A stretch of 64,000 bases of DNA from Mangrovimonas sp. ST2L15. Lineage in GTDB: Bacteria; Bacteroidota; Bacteroidia; Flavobacteriales; Flavobacteriaceae. Position 1 is the stretch's first letter; every line of letters starts with the position of its first letter. The stretch covers positions 124,001 through 188,000 of the forward strand of contig NZ_LBIQ01000028.1 in the NCBI RefSeq assembly GCF_001280515.1. The letters run 5' to 3'. Below the pieces are notes generated by a model, which searched no databases, was not told where the DNA came from, and saw only the letters and a list, made by a program, of their open reading frames with translations. Below, one piece after another: positions 25,308-34,871 of the stretch. The translations under genes and the position numbers were made by a program.

Positions 25308-26576
25308 ATGGAATCTATTCAAGCTATAAAACAACGATTTGGCATTATTGGTAACGATCACAAATTAAATCGGGCCATAGAAAAAGCCATTCAAGTAGCA
25401 CCAACAGACATTTCAGTTTTAGTAACAGGAGAAAGTGGGGTCGGGAAAGAAAGTATACCAAAAATTATACATTCTTTATCCCATAGAAAACACGGTAAAT
25501 ACATTGCCGTAAACTGTGGTGCCATTCCCGAAGGAACGATAGACAGTGAGTTGTTTGGTCATGAAAAAGGTGCTTTTACAGGAGCCACACAAACACGTTC
25601 CGGATATTTTGAAGTTGCTGATGGCGGAACCATTTTCTTGGATGAAGTTGGAGAATTACCGCTACCTACTCAAGTACGCTTACTTCGTGTTTTAGAGAAT
25701 GGTGAATTTATCAAGGTAGGTAGTTCTAAGGTTCAAAAAACGAATGTGAGAATTGTAGCGGCTACCAACGTGAATATGTTTGAAGCCATCAAAAAGGAAA
25801 AATTCAGGGAAGATTTATACTACCGCCTTAGTACTGTAGAAATTCATTTACCCCCTTTAAGAGAGCGTAAGGAAGACATTCACTTGCTTTTTAGAAAGTT
25901 TGCCAGTGATTTTGCCCTTAAATATAAAATGCCAACTATCAAATTGACTGATGATGCCGTAAGTATCCTACTCAAATATAGATGGAATGGAAACATCAGA
26001 CAATTAAGAAACGTTGCTGAGCAAATATCTGTTATTGAACAAAACAGAACTATAACAGCAGAAGTACTACGAAGTTATCTACCCAATGTAGGCAACAATC
26101 TTCCTGCCGTTGTTAACAACAGCAAGTCTGAAAGTGACTTTAGCAGTGAAAGGGAGATTTTATACAAGGTACTTTTCGACATGAAAAGCGACCTTAATGA
26201 CTTAAAGAAACTAACCATGGAATTGATGAAAAGCGGTAATGCTACCGAAGTTCAAAAAAGCCATGAAGGTTTGATTCAAAAAATTTACGGCGAAGATGAA
26301 GCCGAAGATGCCGTTGAGGATCTTGAAGATCTTGAAGTGCTATCGCTTCCAGAAAACCGAAGCCTCCCAGAACCTTTACCAGAAGAAACTTTAGAGGACA
26401 AATACCACTTTGCTGAAGATGTGGAAGAAGAAGAAACCTTATCTATACAAGACAAAGAATTGGAATTAATCAAAAAATCGCTTGAAAGACACCATGGAAA
26501 ACGTAAATTGGCTGCACAGGATTTGGGCATCAGTGAGCGCACCCTTTACAGAAAAATTAAACAATACGACCTATAA
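25308..26576 (+). CDS. Sigma-54 interaction domain transcription activator
   Basis: 422 aa from ATG at 25308, 4 nt behind the miaB stop; an in-frame ATG at 25269 would overlap miaB by 35 nt and is not favoured. The AAA+ domain (about 12-245) has Walker A GESGVGKE (41-48), the GAFTGA loop (88-93) that contacts sigma-54, and TIFLDEVGELP as Walker B. No receiver, PAS or GAF sensor precedes it. An acidic stretch (EDEAEDAVEDLEDLE) joins it to a Fis-type HTH (about 380-422, KRKLAAQDLGISERTLYRKIK). Signal input must therefore be by another protein or by amount alone. It is cotranscribed with lptE. Confidence 0.93.
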   Translation: MESIQAIKQRFGIIGNDHKLNRAIEKAIQVAPTDISVLVTGESGVGKESIPKIIHSLSHRKHGKYIAVNCGAIPEGTIDSELFGHEKGAFTGATQTRSGYFEVADGGTIFLDEVGELPLPTQVRLLRVLENGEFIKVGSSKVQKTNVRIVAATNVNMFEAIKKEKFREDLYYRLSTVEIHLPPLRERKEDIHLLFRKFASDFALKYKMPTIKLTDDAVSILLKYRWNGNIRQLRNVAEQISVIEQNRTITAEVLRSYLPNVGNNLPAVVNNSKSESDFSSEREILYKVLFDMKSDLNDLKKLTMELMKSGNATEVQKSHEGLIQKIYGEDEAEDAVEDLEDLEVLSLPENRSLPEPLPEETLEDKYHFAEDVEEEETLSIQDKELELIKKSLERHHGKRKLAAQDLGISERTLYRKIKQYDL

Positions 26577-26582
26577 TCTATC

Positions 26583-27092
26583 ATGACAAAATTCCTTAAA
26601 CTGTTTTCTATCCTTGCCGCATTTGTTTTGGTTTCGGGTTGCGGATTTTACTCCTTCACAGGAGCTTCAATTCCACCAGGAACAAAAACATTTCAGGTTA
26701 ATTATTTTCAAAATAACGCCCTATTGATTGAACCAGGGCTTGACAGGGATTTCACCAATGCCTTAACCGATCTATTACTGAACCAAACCAATTTGGAGTT
26801 GGTTAAAAGTGGTGGAGATTTGATATATGAAGGAGAAATTACAGAATACCGTATTTCACCAACAACAGCTACAGCAAACAATACAGCGGCCCAAAACAGA
26901 TTGACCATGTCTGTTAACGTACGGTTCTATAACAGCAAGAATGAAGAAGATAATCTGGAGCAGCGGTTTACCTTTTTCTATGACTATGCCGGTAACCAAC
27001 AATTAATTGGCTCTGATAAGGACACAGCCCACGAAGAATTATTTGAACGTTTGACTCAAGACATTTTTAATGCTACCTTAGCTAAATGGTAA
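26583..27092 (+). CDS. lptE: LPS-assembly lipoprotein LptE
   Basis: 169 aa. Lipobox LVSGC (C20), then CGFYSFTGASIPPGTKTFQV, the typical start of Bacteroidota LptE, with the fold running to the end (FTNALTDLLLNQTNLELV, DLIYEGEITEYRISP). LptE plugs the LptD barrel that places lipopolysaccharide in the outer membrane. It starts 6 nt behind the sigma-54 activator gene. The sequence is very different from E. coli LptE, so the name rests on the family pattern and on the place in the operon. Confidence 0.9.
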   Translation: MTKFLKLFSILAAFVLVSGCGFYSFTGASIPPGTKTFQVNYFQNNALLIEPGLDRDFTNALTDLLLNQTNLELVKSGGDLIYEGEITEYRISPTTATANNTAAQNRLTMSVNVRFYNSKNEEDNLEQRFTFFYDYAGNQQLIGSDKDTAHEELFERLTQDIFNATLAKW

Positions 27093-27096
27093 CCTT

Positions 27097-28098
27097 ATGA
27101 ATCGAGCCGAATTCCATAATATTTTACAACATCCGCAGGACATTTCTTCTGCAGATGTGGACGGAATTCGTGCCATTATTGATGCTTTCCCCTACTTTCA
27201 ACCTGCCAGAGCACTTTATCTAAAAGCTTTAAAAGACGACGAAAGCTTCAAATACAATCAAGAGTTAAAAACAACAGCCGCCTATACAACAGACAGAAGT
27301 ATCTTGTTTGATTTTATTACTTCGGAAGATTTTCAGCAAAATGAAATTTCCAAGTCCATCAAACAAAATACTATTTATCTCAAAGAAATGGATGTTGATG
27401 CTGATGACATTTCGGTAGATAAAAAAGTTTCTGACGACCCAGAGTTAAAAAAACATATTGAAGACACCAAAGATGTCTTGGACCCCGATTTGTTTCAGCC
27501 CAAAATCAAAAAGGCTCCTATTGCCTATTTTGAATTGGACAAAACTGAGGAAATTACAGAATCAAAAAGTGATACTTCTTTAAACGACACTGAGGAAAAT
27601 ATCTCAGAAATTGAAGAGGAAAGGACTTCAATTGATATTCTAAACATCGGAAAGCCATTAGAGTTTGACGCAAAAGAAACCCACTCTTTCAATGAATGGT
27701 TAAAACTAACCTCTTACCAACCTATTGAAAGAAATGAGGAGTCAGACAAAATGGATTCTTCAGAAAAAAAGGAACAACCGAAGGAAGTTTCAACTAAAAC
27801 GGATGAAACAGAAACGGATAGAAAAAGGAAATTTGCTCTTATAGACAAGTTTATTTCTATCAATCCTAAGATTTCCCCAGAGAAATCTACAGGTAAAAAC
27901 AAAAACTTGGCTGAGGAAAGTATTCTACAACCTGACGCCTTGATGACAGAAACCTTAGCCCGAATTTATTTAGAGCAAAAAAACTATAAAAAGGCAATTC
28001 AATCTTATAAAATTTTAAGTTTGAAATATCCAGAAAAAAGTGGTTTCTTTGCAGACCAAATTAAAGCAGTAGAAAAATTACAAGAACAAAATAAATAA
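27097..28098 (+). CDS. TPR-end protein of unknown function, 333 aa
   Basis: The first 90 residues (FHNILQHPQDISSADVDGIRA with FPYFQPARALYLKAL) are globular and helical. A long acidic and lysine-rich, probably disordered middle (about 120-285) follows. Near the C-terminus (about 290-330) LARIYLEQKNYKKAIQSYKILSLKYPEKSGFFA is one clear tetratricopeptide repeat. No signal peptide, so it is cytoplasmic. It starts 4 nt behind lptE and ends 6 nt in front of secG, both in one operon. The same gene is seen at this place in other flavobacteria, but I know of no function. Confidence 0.8.
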   Translation: MNRAEFHNILQHPQDISSADVDGIRAIIDAFPYFQPARALYLKALKDDESFKYNQELKTTAAYTTDRSILFDFITSEDFQQNEISKSIKQNTIYLKEMDVDADDISVDKKVSDDPELKKHIEDTKDVLDPDLFQPKIKKAPIAYFELDKTEEITESKSDTSLNDTEENISEIEEERTSIDILNIGKPLEFDAKETHSFNEWLKLTSYQPIERNEESDKMDSSEKKEQPKEVSTKTDETETDRKRKFALIDKFISINPKISPEKSTGKNKNLAEESILQPDALMTETLARIYLEQKNYKKAIQSYKILSLKYPEKSGFFADQIKAVEKLQEQNK

Positions 28099-28104
28099 TT
28101 TAAG

Positions 28105-28461
28105 ATGAGTACGTTCACAATATTTTTAGTACTAATTGTTGTAGTAGCCTTTTTATTAGTCGTAGTGATTATGGTACAAAACCCCAAAGGAGGCGGACTT
28201 TCTTCTTCTTTTGGTGGTGGTGGAACCCAACAATTGGGAGGAGTTAAAAAAACATCGGACTTCTTGGACAAAAGTACTTGGACGTTGGCCGGAGTGATGT
28301 TGGCATTGATTCTATTATCTAATGTTACCATTCACAGAGGAGCTCAATCTAATGAATCAAAAGCATTAGACCCAGCAACAACGACTCAGCCAGTTACCAC
28401 CCCAGATGTTCCTGCTCCAGCAGAAAACGCAACAACTACAGCACAAGATTCTACAAAGTAA
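28105..28461 (+). CDS. secG: Preprotein translocase subunit SecG
   Basis: 118 aa. Two membrane helices (about 2-23 and 55-75) frame the conserved cytoplasmic loop VMVQNPKGGGLSSSFGGGG followed by TQQLGG and FLDKSTW, the SecG hallmark. A Thr/Pro/Ala-rich tail follows, typical of Bacteroidota. It is a small partner of SecYE in protein export. It is the last gene of the miaB operon; a terminator lies right behind it. Confidence 0.96.
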   Translation: MSTFTIFLVLIVVVAFLLVVVIMVQNPKGGGLSSSFGGGGTQQLGGVKKTSDFLDKSTWTLAGVMLALILLSNVTIHRGAQSNESKALDPATTTQPVTTPDVPAPAENATTTAQDSTK

Positions 28462-28480
28462 TCTTTAAAAATATTTTAAA

Positions 28481-28507
28481 GAGCCAACCAATAGGTTGGC
28501 TTTTTTT
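28481..28507 (+). terminator. Terminator of the miaB-secG operon
   Basis: GAGCCAACC, loop AATA, GGTTGGCT, then a run of seven T. Confidence 0.85.
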
Positions 28508-28533
28508 ATACCTCAAATTATAGTAAATGAAAT

Positions 28534-28565
28534 TTTGTCAGTCCTTTGGCATTGGCATATTTTTA
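28534..28565 (+). promoter_or_regulatory. Putative promoter of groES-groEL
   Basis: TTTG (28534-28537), 20 nt, TATTTTTA (28558-28565), one mismatch to TAnnTTTG. No CIRCE inverted repeat is present, so HrcA control is not indicated. Confidence 0.5.
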
Positions 28566-28608
28566 GCTTCTCCCAAAACAATAATTATTAAAATTAAATT
28601 TTAAACAT

Positions 28609-28884
28609 ATGGCATTAAACATTAAACCTTTAGCAGACAGAGTTCTTGTAGAACCTGTTGAAGCTGAAACTAAAACAGCTGCGGGAATCATCATTCCTGA
28701 TAACGCAAAAGAGAAACCACAAAAGGGCAAAGTGGTTGCTGTTGGTAAAGGCACTAAAGACGAGCCCATGACTGTTCAAGTTGGAGACACTGTTCTATAT
28801 GGAAAATATTCTGGAACGGAACTTAAATTGGACGGTAAGGACTATTTGATTATGCGTGAAAGCGACATTTTCGCAATTGTTTAA
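28609..28884 (+). CDS. groES: Co-chaperonin GroES
   Basis: 91 aa. The start [24 protein letters not shown] covers the first strand and the mobile loop that binds GroEL, and GKVVAVGKG and [22 protein letters not shown] complete the fold. GroES caps the GroEL chamber. It is 23 nt in front of groEL. Confidence 0.98.
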   Translation: MALNIKPLADRVLVEPVEAETKTAAGIIIPDNAKEKPQKGKVVAVGKGTKDEPMTVQVGDTVLYGKYSGTELKLDGKDYLIMRESDIFAIV

Positions 28885-28892
28885 TCTACTAA

Positions 28893-30539
<1,647 letters not shown>

Positions 30540-30570
30540 TATAATTACAATCATATTAGCTTCATAAACA

Positions 30571-30602
30571 AGAGAGGGCCTTGAAAATTCAAGGTCCTCT
30601 CT
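30571..30602 (+). terminator. Stem-loop behind groEL
   Basis: AGAGAGGGCCTTGAA pairs with TTCAAGGTCCTCTCT (one G-T wobble) around a 2-nt loop. The 15-bp stem is strong but there is no T-run, so it may be a 3' mRNA stabiliser or a weak terminator. Confidence 0.6.
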
Positions 30603-30769
30603 GCATTTATACACTTTCAATATCAGGAAAACAACCGAAATTATAAGTCCGAAATTATCGTTGGACATCCAAATTCACATAGCATAGAGGAATCAGGAAC
30701 ACCTATTAATAGTTTTTTACAACCTTGGTTATTAATAAAATGTACTAACAATTCTTAAAAACCAAAGCT

Positions 30770-32032
30770 ATGTATCAAACTATTAAAAAATTATTTTCGA
30801 CAGTGAGTAAAGTCATGTGCTTTACCTTAATAATTACTTCTTGCAGTAATGACGACGACAACAATGATTATTTCCCCACTTCACCTTCAAACGTCATAAC
30901 CATATCTCCTGGAGCTAATGCTCAAAATGAAGCCTTAGATGTATTTATTGAAGTTGAATCAGGTCAAACGATCCTTTTTGAAGCCGGAACCTTTAATTTC
31001 ACCGGCAGTCTTTCTATGACAGGCAAAGATGAAATAATCATCAAGGGAGCTGGAAGAAACCAAACTTACTTGGATTTTAGCGCTCAAAACTCTGGAGGGG
31101 AAGGTATTCTAGTAGAAAACTCCACTAGTATCCGATTTGAAGATCTTACTATAAAAGACGCGGTTGGTGACGCGCTCAAAACAAGGGAATGTACCAAGGT
31201 TAGCTTTGTAAATGTAGCCACCGTATGGTCTGGCGAACCCAGTTCTAATAATGGTGCTTACGGCTTATATCCCGTATTATGTGATGATGTATATATTGAC
31301 AATTGTTATGCCTATGGCGCATCAGATTCGGGTATTTATGTGGGTCAATCTAACAATGTAATTGTTAAAAACACTGTGGCCGAAGGAAATGTTGGAGGAA
31401 TCGAAATTGAGAACACAACCAATGCCGATGTATTTGATAATGATGTATTTGACAATACAGGAGGTATTTTGGTATTTGATCTTCCCGGTCTAACCCAAAG
31501 CGGTAGTGGCACAAGGGTCTTCGACAATAATATTCACGATAATAACCGCAGTAATTTTGCTCCCGAAGGCAATATTATCGGTAATGTACCGGCCGGAACA
31601 GGTATCATGGTATTAAGTACCAAAAATGTGGAGATTTTCAACAATGCTTTAGTCGACAACAATTTCACCAATTTACTTGTTGCTAGCTATTTAATGGTAA
31701 ATCCAAATCCACAGGACCCAACATTTAATCCATTTCCACAAGGTCTGAGTATTCATGAGAACTCGTATACCATGTCAGGAACTGTTAATCCCAATCAACC
31801 CGCTTTAGCCCAAGCATTAATGCAATTGTTCCAACTAACCGGTTATCCTAATATTCTGCTGGATGGCATCTTGATGCAACCTACAGATGTTTGCCTTCAA
31901 GAAGCCACAGACCCTAGCTTCATAAACCTAAATGCCGCAGTAGACCCTACGTTTGAATCTTTCACTATGGATACATCACCCCACGATTGCAGCCCAGATC
32001 CATTGCCACATGTGGAATTTGAAGAATTTTAA
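30770..32032 (+). CDS. Parallel beta-helix lipoprotein
   Basis: 420 aa. Signal peptide with lipobox IITSC (C25). Residues about 60-330 are a right-handed beta-helix with PbH1-type repeats such as IRFEDLTIKDAVGDALKTRE, VYIDNCYAYGASDSGIYVGQ, VIVKNTVAEGNVGGIEIENT and VEIFNNALVDNN. It belongs to a subgroup that is regularly found next to the diheme lipoprotein that follows here, which suggests a joint role at the cell surface. Beta-helices of this kind often bind or cut polysaccharide, but no catalytic residues can be picked out. Confidence 0.85.
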   Translation: MYQTIKKLFSTVSKVMCFTLIITSCSNDDDNNDYFPTSPSNVITISPGANAQNEALDVFIEVESGQTILFEAGTFNFTGSLSMTGKDEIIIKGAGRNQTYLDFSAQNSGGEGILVENSTSIRFEDLTIKDAVGDALKTRECTKVSFVNVATVWSGEPSSNNGAYGLYPVLCDDVYIDNCYAYGASDSGIYVGQSNNVIVKNTVAEGNVGGIEIENTTNADVFDNDVFDNTGGILVFDLPGLTQSGSGTRVFDNNIHDNNRSNFAPEGNIIGNVPAGTGIMVLSTKNVEIFNNALVDNNFTNLLVASYLMVNPNPQDPTFNPFPQGLSIHENSYTMSGTVNPNQPALAQALMQLFQLTGYPNILLDGILMQPTDVCLQEATDPSFINLNAAVDPTFESFTMDTSPHDCSPDPLPHVEFEEF

Positions 32033-32041
32033 CATCAATCA

Positions 32042-32078
32042 TTCAAAAGTACGGCCTTCCAAAGGCTGTACTTTTGAA
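32042..32078 (+). repeat. Long intercistronic hairpin
   Basis: Left arm 32042-32058 (TTCAAAAGTACGGCCTT), loop CCA, right arm 32062-32078, 17 bp with one G-T wobble. It fills most of the gap between the beta-helix and diheme genes and has no T-run. Confidence 0.7.
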
Positions 32079-32095
32079 CCATTTAAATATTAATT

Positions 32096-33154
32096 ATGAG
32101 TTTACATTTAAAATATCTATTTATGGGTATTATGGGCATGTTATTTTTTGCCTGCAGCACTTCAGATGACTATGTGGAAATCCCAACATCAGGTGTGAAT
32201 ATACCTTCAGAGACTCCGTTCAACACCCTTTCTGAATATAATTTTTTTCTCGGAGACCTTAAAAATTTAAAACCTAATACTGAAGATGGAATCATTCCAT
32301 TTGACCTCAACACACCGCTATTTAGCGACTATGCCCTTAAAAAGCGATTTGTATATGTCCCAGAAGGAAAAACAATCGCTTATAATGATACGGAAGTTCT
32401 AAACTTCCCCACCGGCTCTGTTTTGATAAAGAATTTTTATTATAACCTAGATGGTGAAGATCATATTATTGAAACACGATTATTAATAAAAACAGCCTCT
32501 AGCTGGGAACCCGCGACCTATAAATGGAACGATTCACAAACCGAAGCTTATCATTCAGTTGTAGGTGGCACAAAAAATGTTACTATCACTATTAATGACA
32601 TACAACAAACTTTCAATTATTCAATTCCCAACGAAAACCAGTGTATTATCTGTCATGGAAACAACGGAAAAATAGAAGCCATAGGCCCTAGAATACATAA
32701 CTTAAACAAAGACTTCAACTATGGTTCAAATACCGAAAATCAAATAACCCATTGGGCCAATCTGGGGATCTTGGAGGCTCCTACCAATACAAACATCCCG
32801 TCATGGCCTAAGTTTGAAGATACCACAGCAGATTTAAATGAACGAGCCAGAGCATATCTTGCGGTGAATTGTTCGTCGTGTCATTCAGCGGGGGGAGCTG
32901 CCAATAACTCTGGGCTTTACTTGGGCTATTTTAATGAAAACCCTTTAAGCCTTGGTATTTATAAAACACCGGTAGCAGCTGGGAGCGGGTCTGGAGGCTT
33001 TACATATGTCATTGAACCCGGAAATGCTTCGGAATCGATCCTCTTATACCGAATAAATTCCAGCGAGATTGACATTAGAATGCCAGAGATAGGTAGGGAA
33101 TTGATTCATAATGAAGGTGTCGCACTTATTGAGGAGTGGATTAATAGTCTTTGA
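32096..33154 (+). CDS. SO2930-family diheme c-type lipoprotein
   Basis: 352 aa. Lipobox FFAC (C20). Two heme-binding CxxCH motifs, CIICH (183-187) and CSSCH (259-263). Conserved blocks include LNTPLFSDYALKKRFVYVPEG and the end RMPEIGRELIHNEGVALIEEWI, with a Met likely to serve as a heme ligand. The family is unnamed functionally; it occurs beside the parallel beta-helix protein, as here. It is probably an outer-membrane-anchored electron carrier or oxidase. A strong hairpin between the two genes could set their ratio. Confidence 0.88.
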   Translation: MSLHLKYLFMGIMGMLFFACSTSDDYVEIPTSGVNIPSETPFNTLSEYNFFLGDLKNLKPNTEDGIIPFDLNTPLFSDYALKKRFVYVPEGKTIAYNDTEVLNFPTGSVLIKNFYYNLDGEDHIIETRLLIKTASSWEPATYKWNDSQTEAYHSVVGGTKNVTITINDIQQTFNYSIPNENQCIICHGNNGKIEAIGPRIHNLNKDFNYGSNTENQITHWANLGILEAPTNTNIPSWPKFEDTTADLNERARAYLAVNCSSCHSAGGAANNSGLYLGYFNENPLSLGIYKTPVAAGSGSGGFTYVIEPGNASESILLYRINSSEIDIRMPEIGRELIHNEGVALIEEWINSL

Positions 33155-33236
33155 TTGAACGAATGCTAAGTTTAAAAAAGCCATAGTCCATTAAAGGCCC
33201 TTCTATTAGGAATTTGAAACGAAACAAATCATAAAA

Positions 33237-33268
33237 AAGTTGCCTAACTCAAAACAGTTAGGCAACTT
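33237..33268 (-). terminator. Terminator of the TonB receptor/hydrolase/dehydrogenase operon
   Basis: A perfect 13-bp stem (AAGTTGCCTAACT and its complement at 33256-33268) around CAAAAC, with an A-run on the left that becomes the T-run of the minus-strand transcript. Confidence 0.85.
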
Positions 33269-33313
33269 AAAACGCTTACAATTAAACTAATTCAAAAATT
33301 AATTCTTTATTTC

Positions 33314-34084
33314 TTATTGAGCGCTCCAACCACCATCAAGGGCGAATGATGCACCAGTGATTGTGGATGAGGACTCCTTAGCCAAAAGCAATGCCGTATC
33401 TGCAATAGCCTGAATAGGCACAAACTCTTTAACAGCTTGTTTCTTTAACATGACCTTTGAGACCACTTCTTCTTCTGAAAGATTATGAGCCTTGGCTTGA
33501 TCTTTAATTTGATTTTCTACTAAAGGCGTTTTCACATACCCGGGACAAATAGCATTACAGTTTATGTTATAAGGAGCTCCTTCGAGAGCCAAAACCTTGG
33601 TCATTCCTATTACCCCATGTTTGGCAGCAATATAAGCAACCTTAAACTCTGAAGCTCTTAAACCATGAACTGAAGATACATTGATAATTCTACCAAATTT
33701 CTGCTTTTTAAAAAATGTCCATGCCGCTTTAGACGCATAAAAGGACGCATTCATGTTAATTGAAATAATAGACTCATATTTGTCATTTGGAAATTCATCG
33801 ATTGGCGATACAAATTGAATTCCCGCATTATTTATCAAAACATGAATTCCTCCCAACAACTTAACTGTATCCGATATCAATCCTTCAATACTGCTAGGAT
33901 CCATCAGATTCGCATTGGAAAATGCCACATTTATATTATGAGCTTCACCTATTTCATCAGCAATTTCCTGTCCATTTTCTTCTAAACCATGAAACATAAT
34001 ATCATAGCCATGAATTGCAAAATGCTTAGCAATTCCCAATCCGATGCCACTGGTGCTACCAGTTATTAAAACGACTTTATTCAT
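33314..34084 (-). CDS. D-3-hydroxybutyrate dehydrogenase (SDR)
   Basis: 256 aa. Rossmann motif TGSTSGIG (8-15), NNAG (85-88), Ser137/138, Tyr151 and Lys155 (YxxxK). The residues that hold the substrate carboxylate in bacterial D-3-hydroxybutyrate dehydrogenase (Gln94, His144, Lys152 and Gln196 in the Pseudomonas fragi enzyme) are matched here by Gln90, His140, Lys148 and Gln192, at a constant offset of four. It should turn D-3-hydroxybutyrate and NAD+ into acetoacetate. It is last in an operon with a TonB receptor and a hydrolase; its start overlaps the hydrolase stop by 8 nt. Confidence 0.92.
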   Translation of the reverse strand: MNKVVLITGSTSGIGLGIAKHFAIHGYDIMFHGLEENGQEIADEIGEAHNINVAFSNANLMDPSSIEGLISDTVKLLGGIHVLINNAGIQFVSPIDEFPNDKYESIISINMNASFYASKAAWTFFKKQKFGRIINVSSVHGLRASEFKVAYIAAKHGVIGMTKVLALEGAPYNINCNAICPGYVKTPLVENQIKDQAKAHNLSEEEVVSKVMLKKQAVKEFVPIQAIADTALLLAKESSSTITGASFALDGGWSAQ

Positions 34085-34865
34085 TTTTCAAAAAATTGTA
34101 CAAAGTTTGATTAAATGCTAGCGACTGATCCATAACTACTCCATGTCTAGAATTTTCAATAATCTCCAAACGTGCATTCGCCATTCTGGAAACATACTCC
34201 TTCTTAAAATCCACAGAGGTGTAATCCATATCAGAGGCTATAACCAAGGTAGCATGATCTATTTTTTTCAAATCTTCACCTAGTCCCCAGGACATCAATG
34301 TCAAAAAAGATTTTTCATAGGCCTTAGGATGATTTTCCTTGCAACGCTTTTCAAAAATCATTCGCATCTCCTTTTGATCTTCCTCAGGAAACATGTTGTA
34401 TGAGATTTCAGCAGCTAATTCGTCCAAGCCCCTTGTTCTCAAAAATTCGGTTCGATGACTTATCAAATCGTCTCCAATTTGCCCCATCCCATTAAAATCT
34501 GGTCCACTATTAACAATCACCATTTTATCCACATACTCTGGATGCGAAACCGCCATTTGAAAAGCAACGGCACCTCCCATTGAAAATCCTACAAAATGAG
34601 CATGTTCAATTTGTAACTCATCCATGAGTTGTTTGACATCCTCAACCATAAATGAGACTCCGTAATCCTCGTTTGGAATTGTAGTATTTCCATGGGCTCT
34701 TAAATCTGGCACCAAAACTCTAAACTCTTTAGAGAAAAATGGCACCTGAGCATCCCAATCTTGTTTGGTGGAACCCAGACCGTGAAGTAATATGATGGGA
34801 CTACCTTGACCTTGATCAAGGTAATCCAACTCAATATTATTTACATTTACTTTGGGCATTTTCAA
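34077..34865 (-). CDS. Alpha/beta hydrolase, cytoplasmic
   Basis: 262 aa, no signal peptide. Oxyanion-side motif LLHGLGST, nucleophile elbow GFSMGG (Ser95), a probable acid in the IASDMDYTS segment and the catalytic His in NSRHGVVMDQ near residue 245. A helical cap lies at about 115-190. The family covers esterases and lactonases acting on small substrates; the neighbouring 3-hydroxybutyrate dehydrogenase suggests hydrolysis of 3-hydroxybutyrate esters or short oligomers. Translationally coupled to the dehydrogenase and 6 nt behind the TonB receptor gene. Confidence 0.88.
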   Translation of the reverse strand: MKMPKVNVNNIELDYLDQGQGSPIILLHGLGSTKQDWDAQVPFFSKEFRVLVPDLRAHGNTTIPNEDYGVSFMVEDVKQLMDELQIEHAHFVGFSMGGAVAFQMAVSHPEYVDKMVIVNSGPDFNGMGQIGDDLISHRTEFLRTRGLDELAAEISYNMFPEEDQKEMRMIFEKRCKENHPKAYEKSFLTLMSWGLGEDLKKIDHATLVIASDMDYTSVDFKKEYVSRMANARLEIIENSRHGVVMDQSLAFNQTLYNFLKNE

Positions 34866-34871
34866 TTTGGT

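Noticed and set aside
28508-28608. CIRCE/HrcA operator in front of groES
   Set aside because: The TTAGCACTC-N9-GAGTGCTAA repeat is absent.
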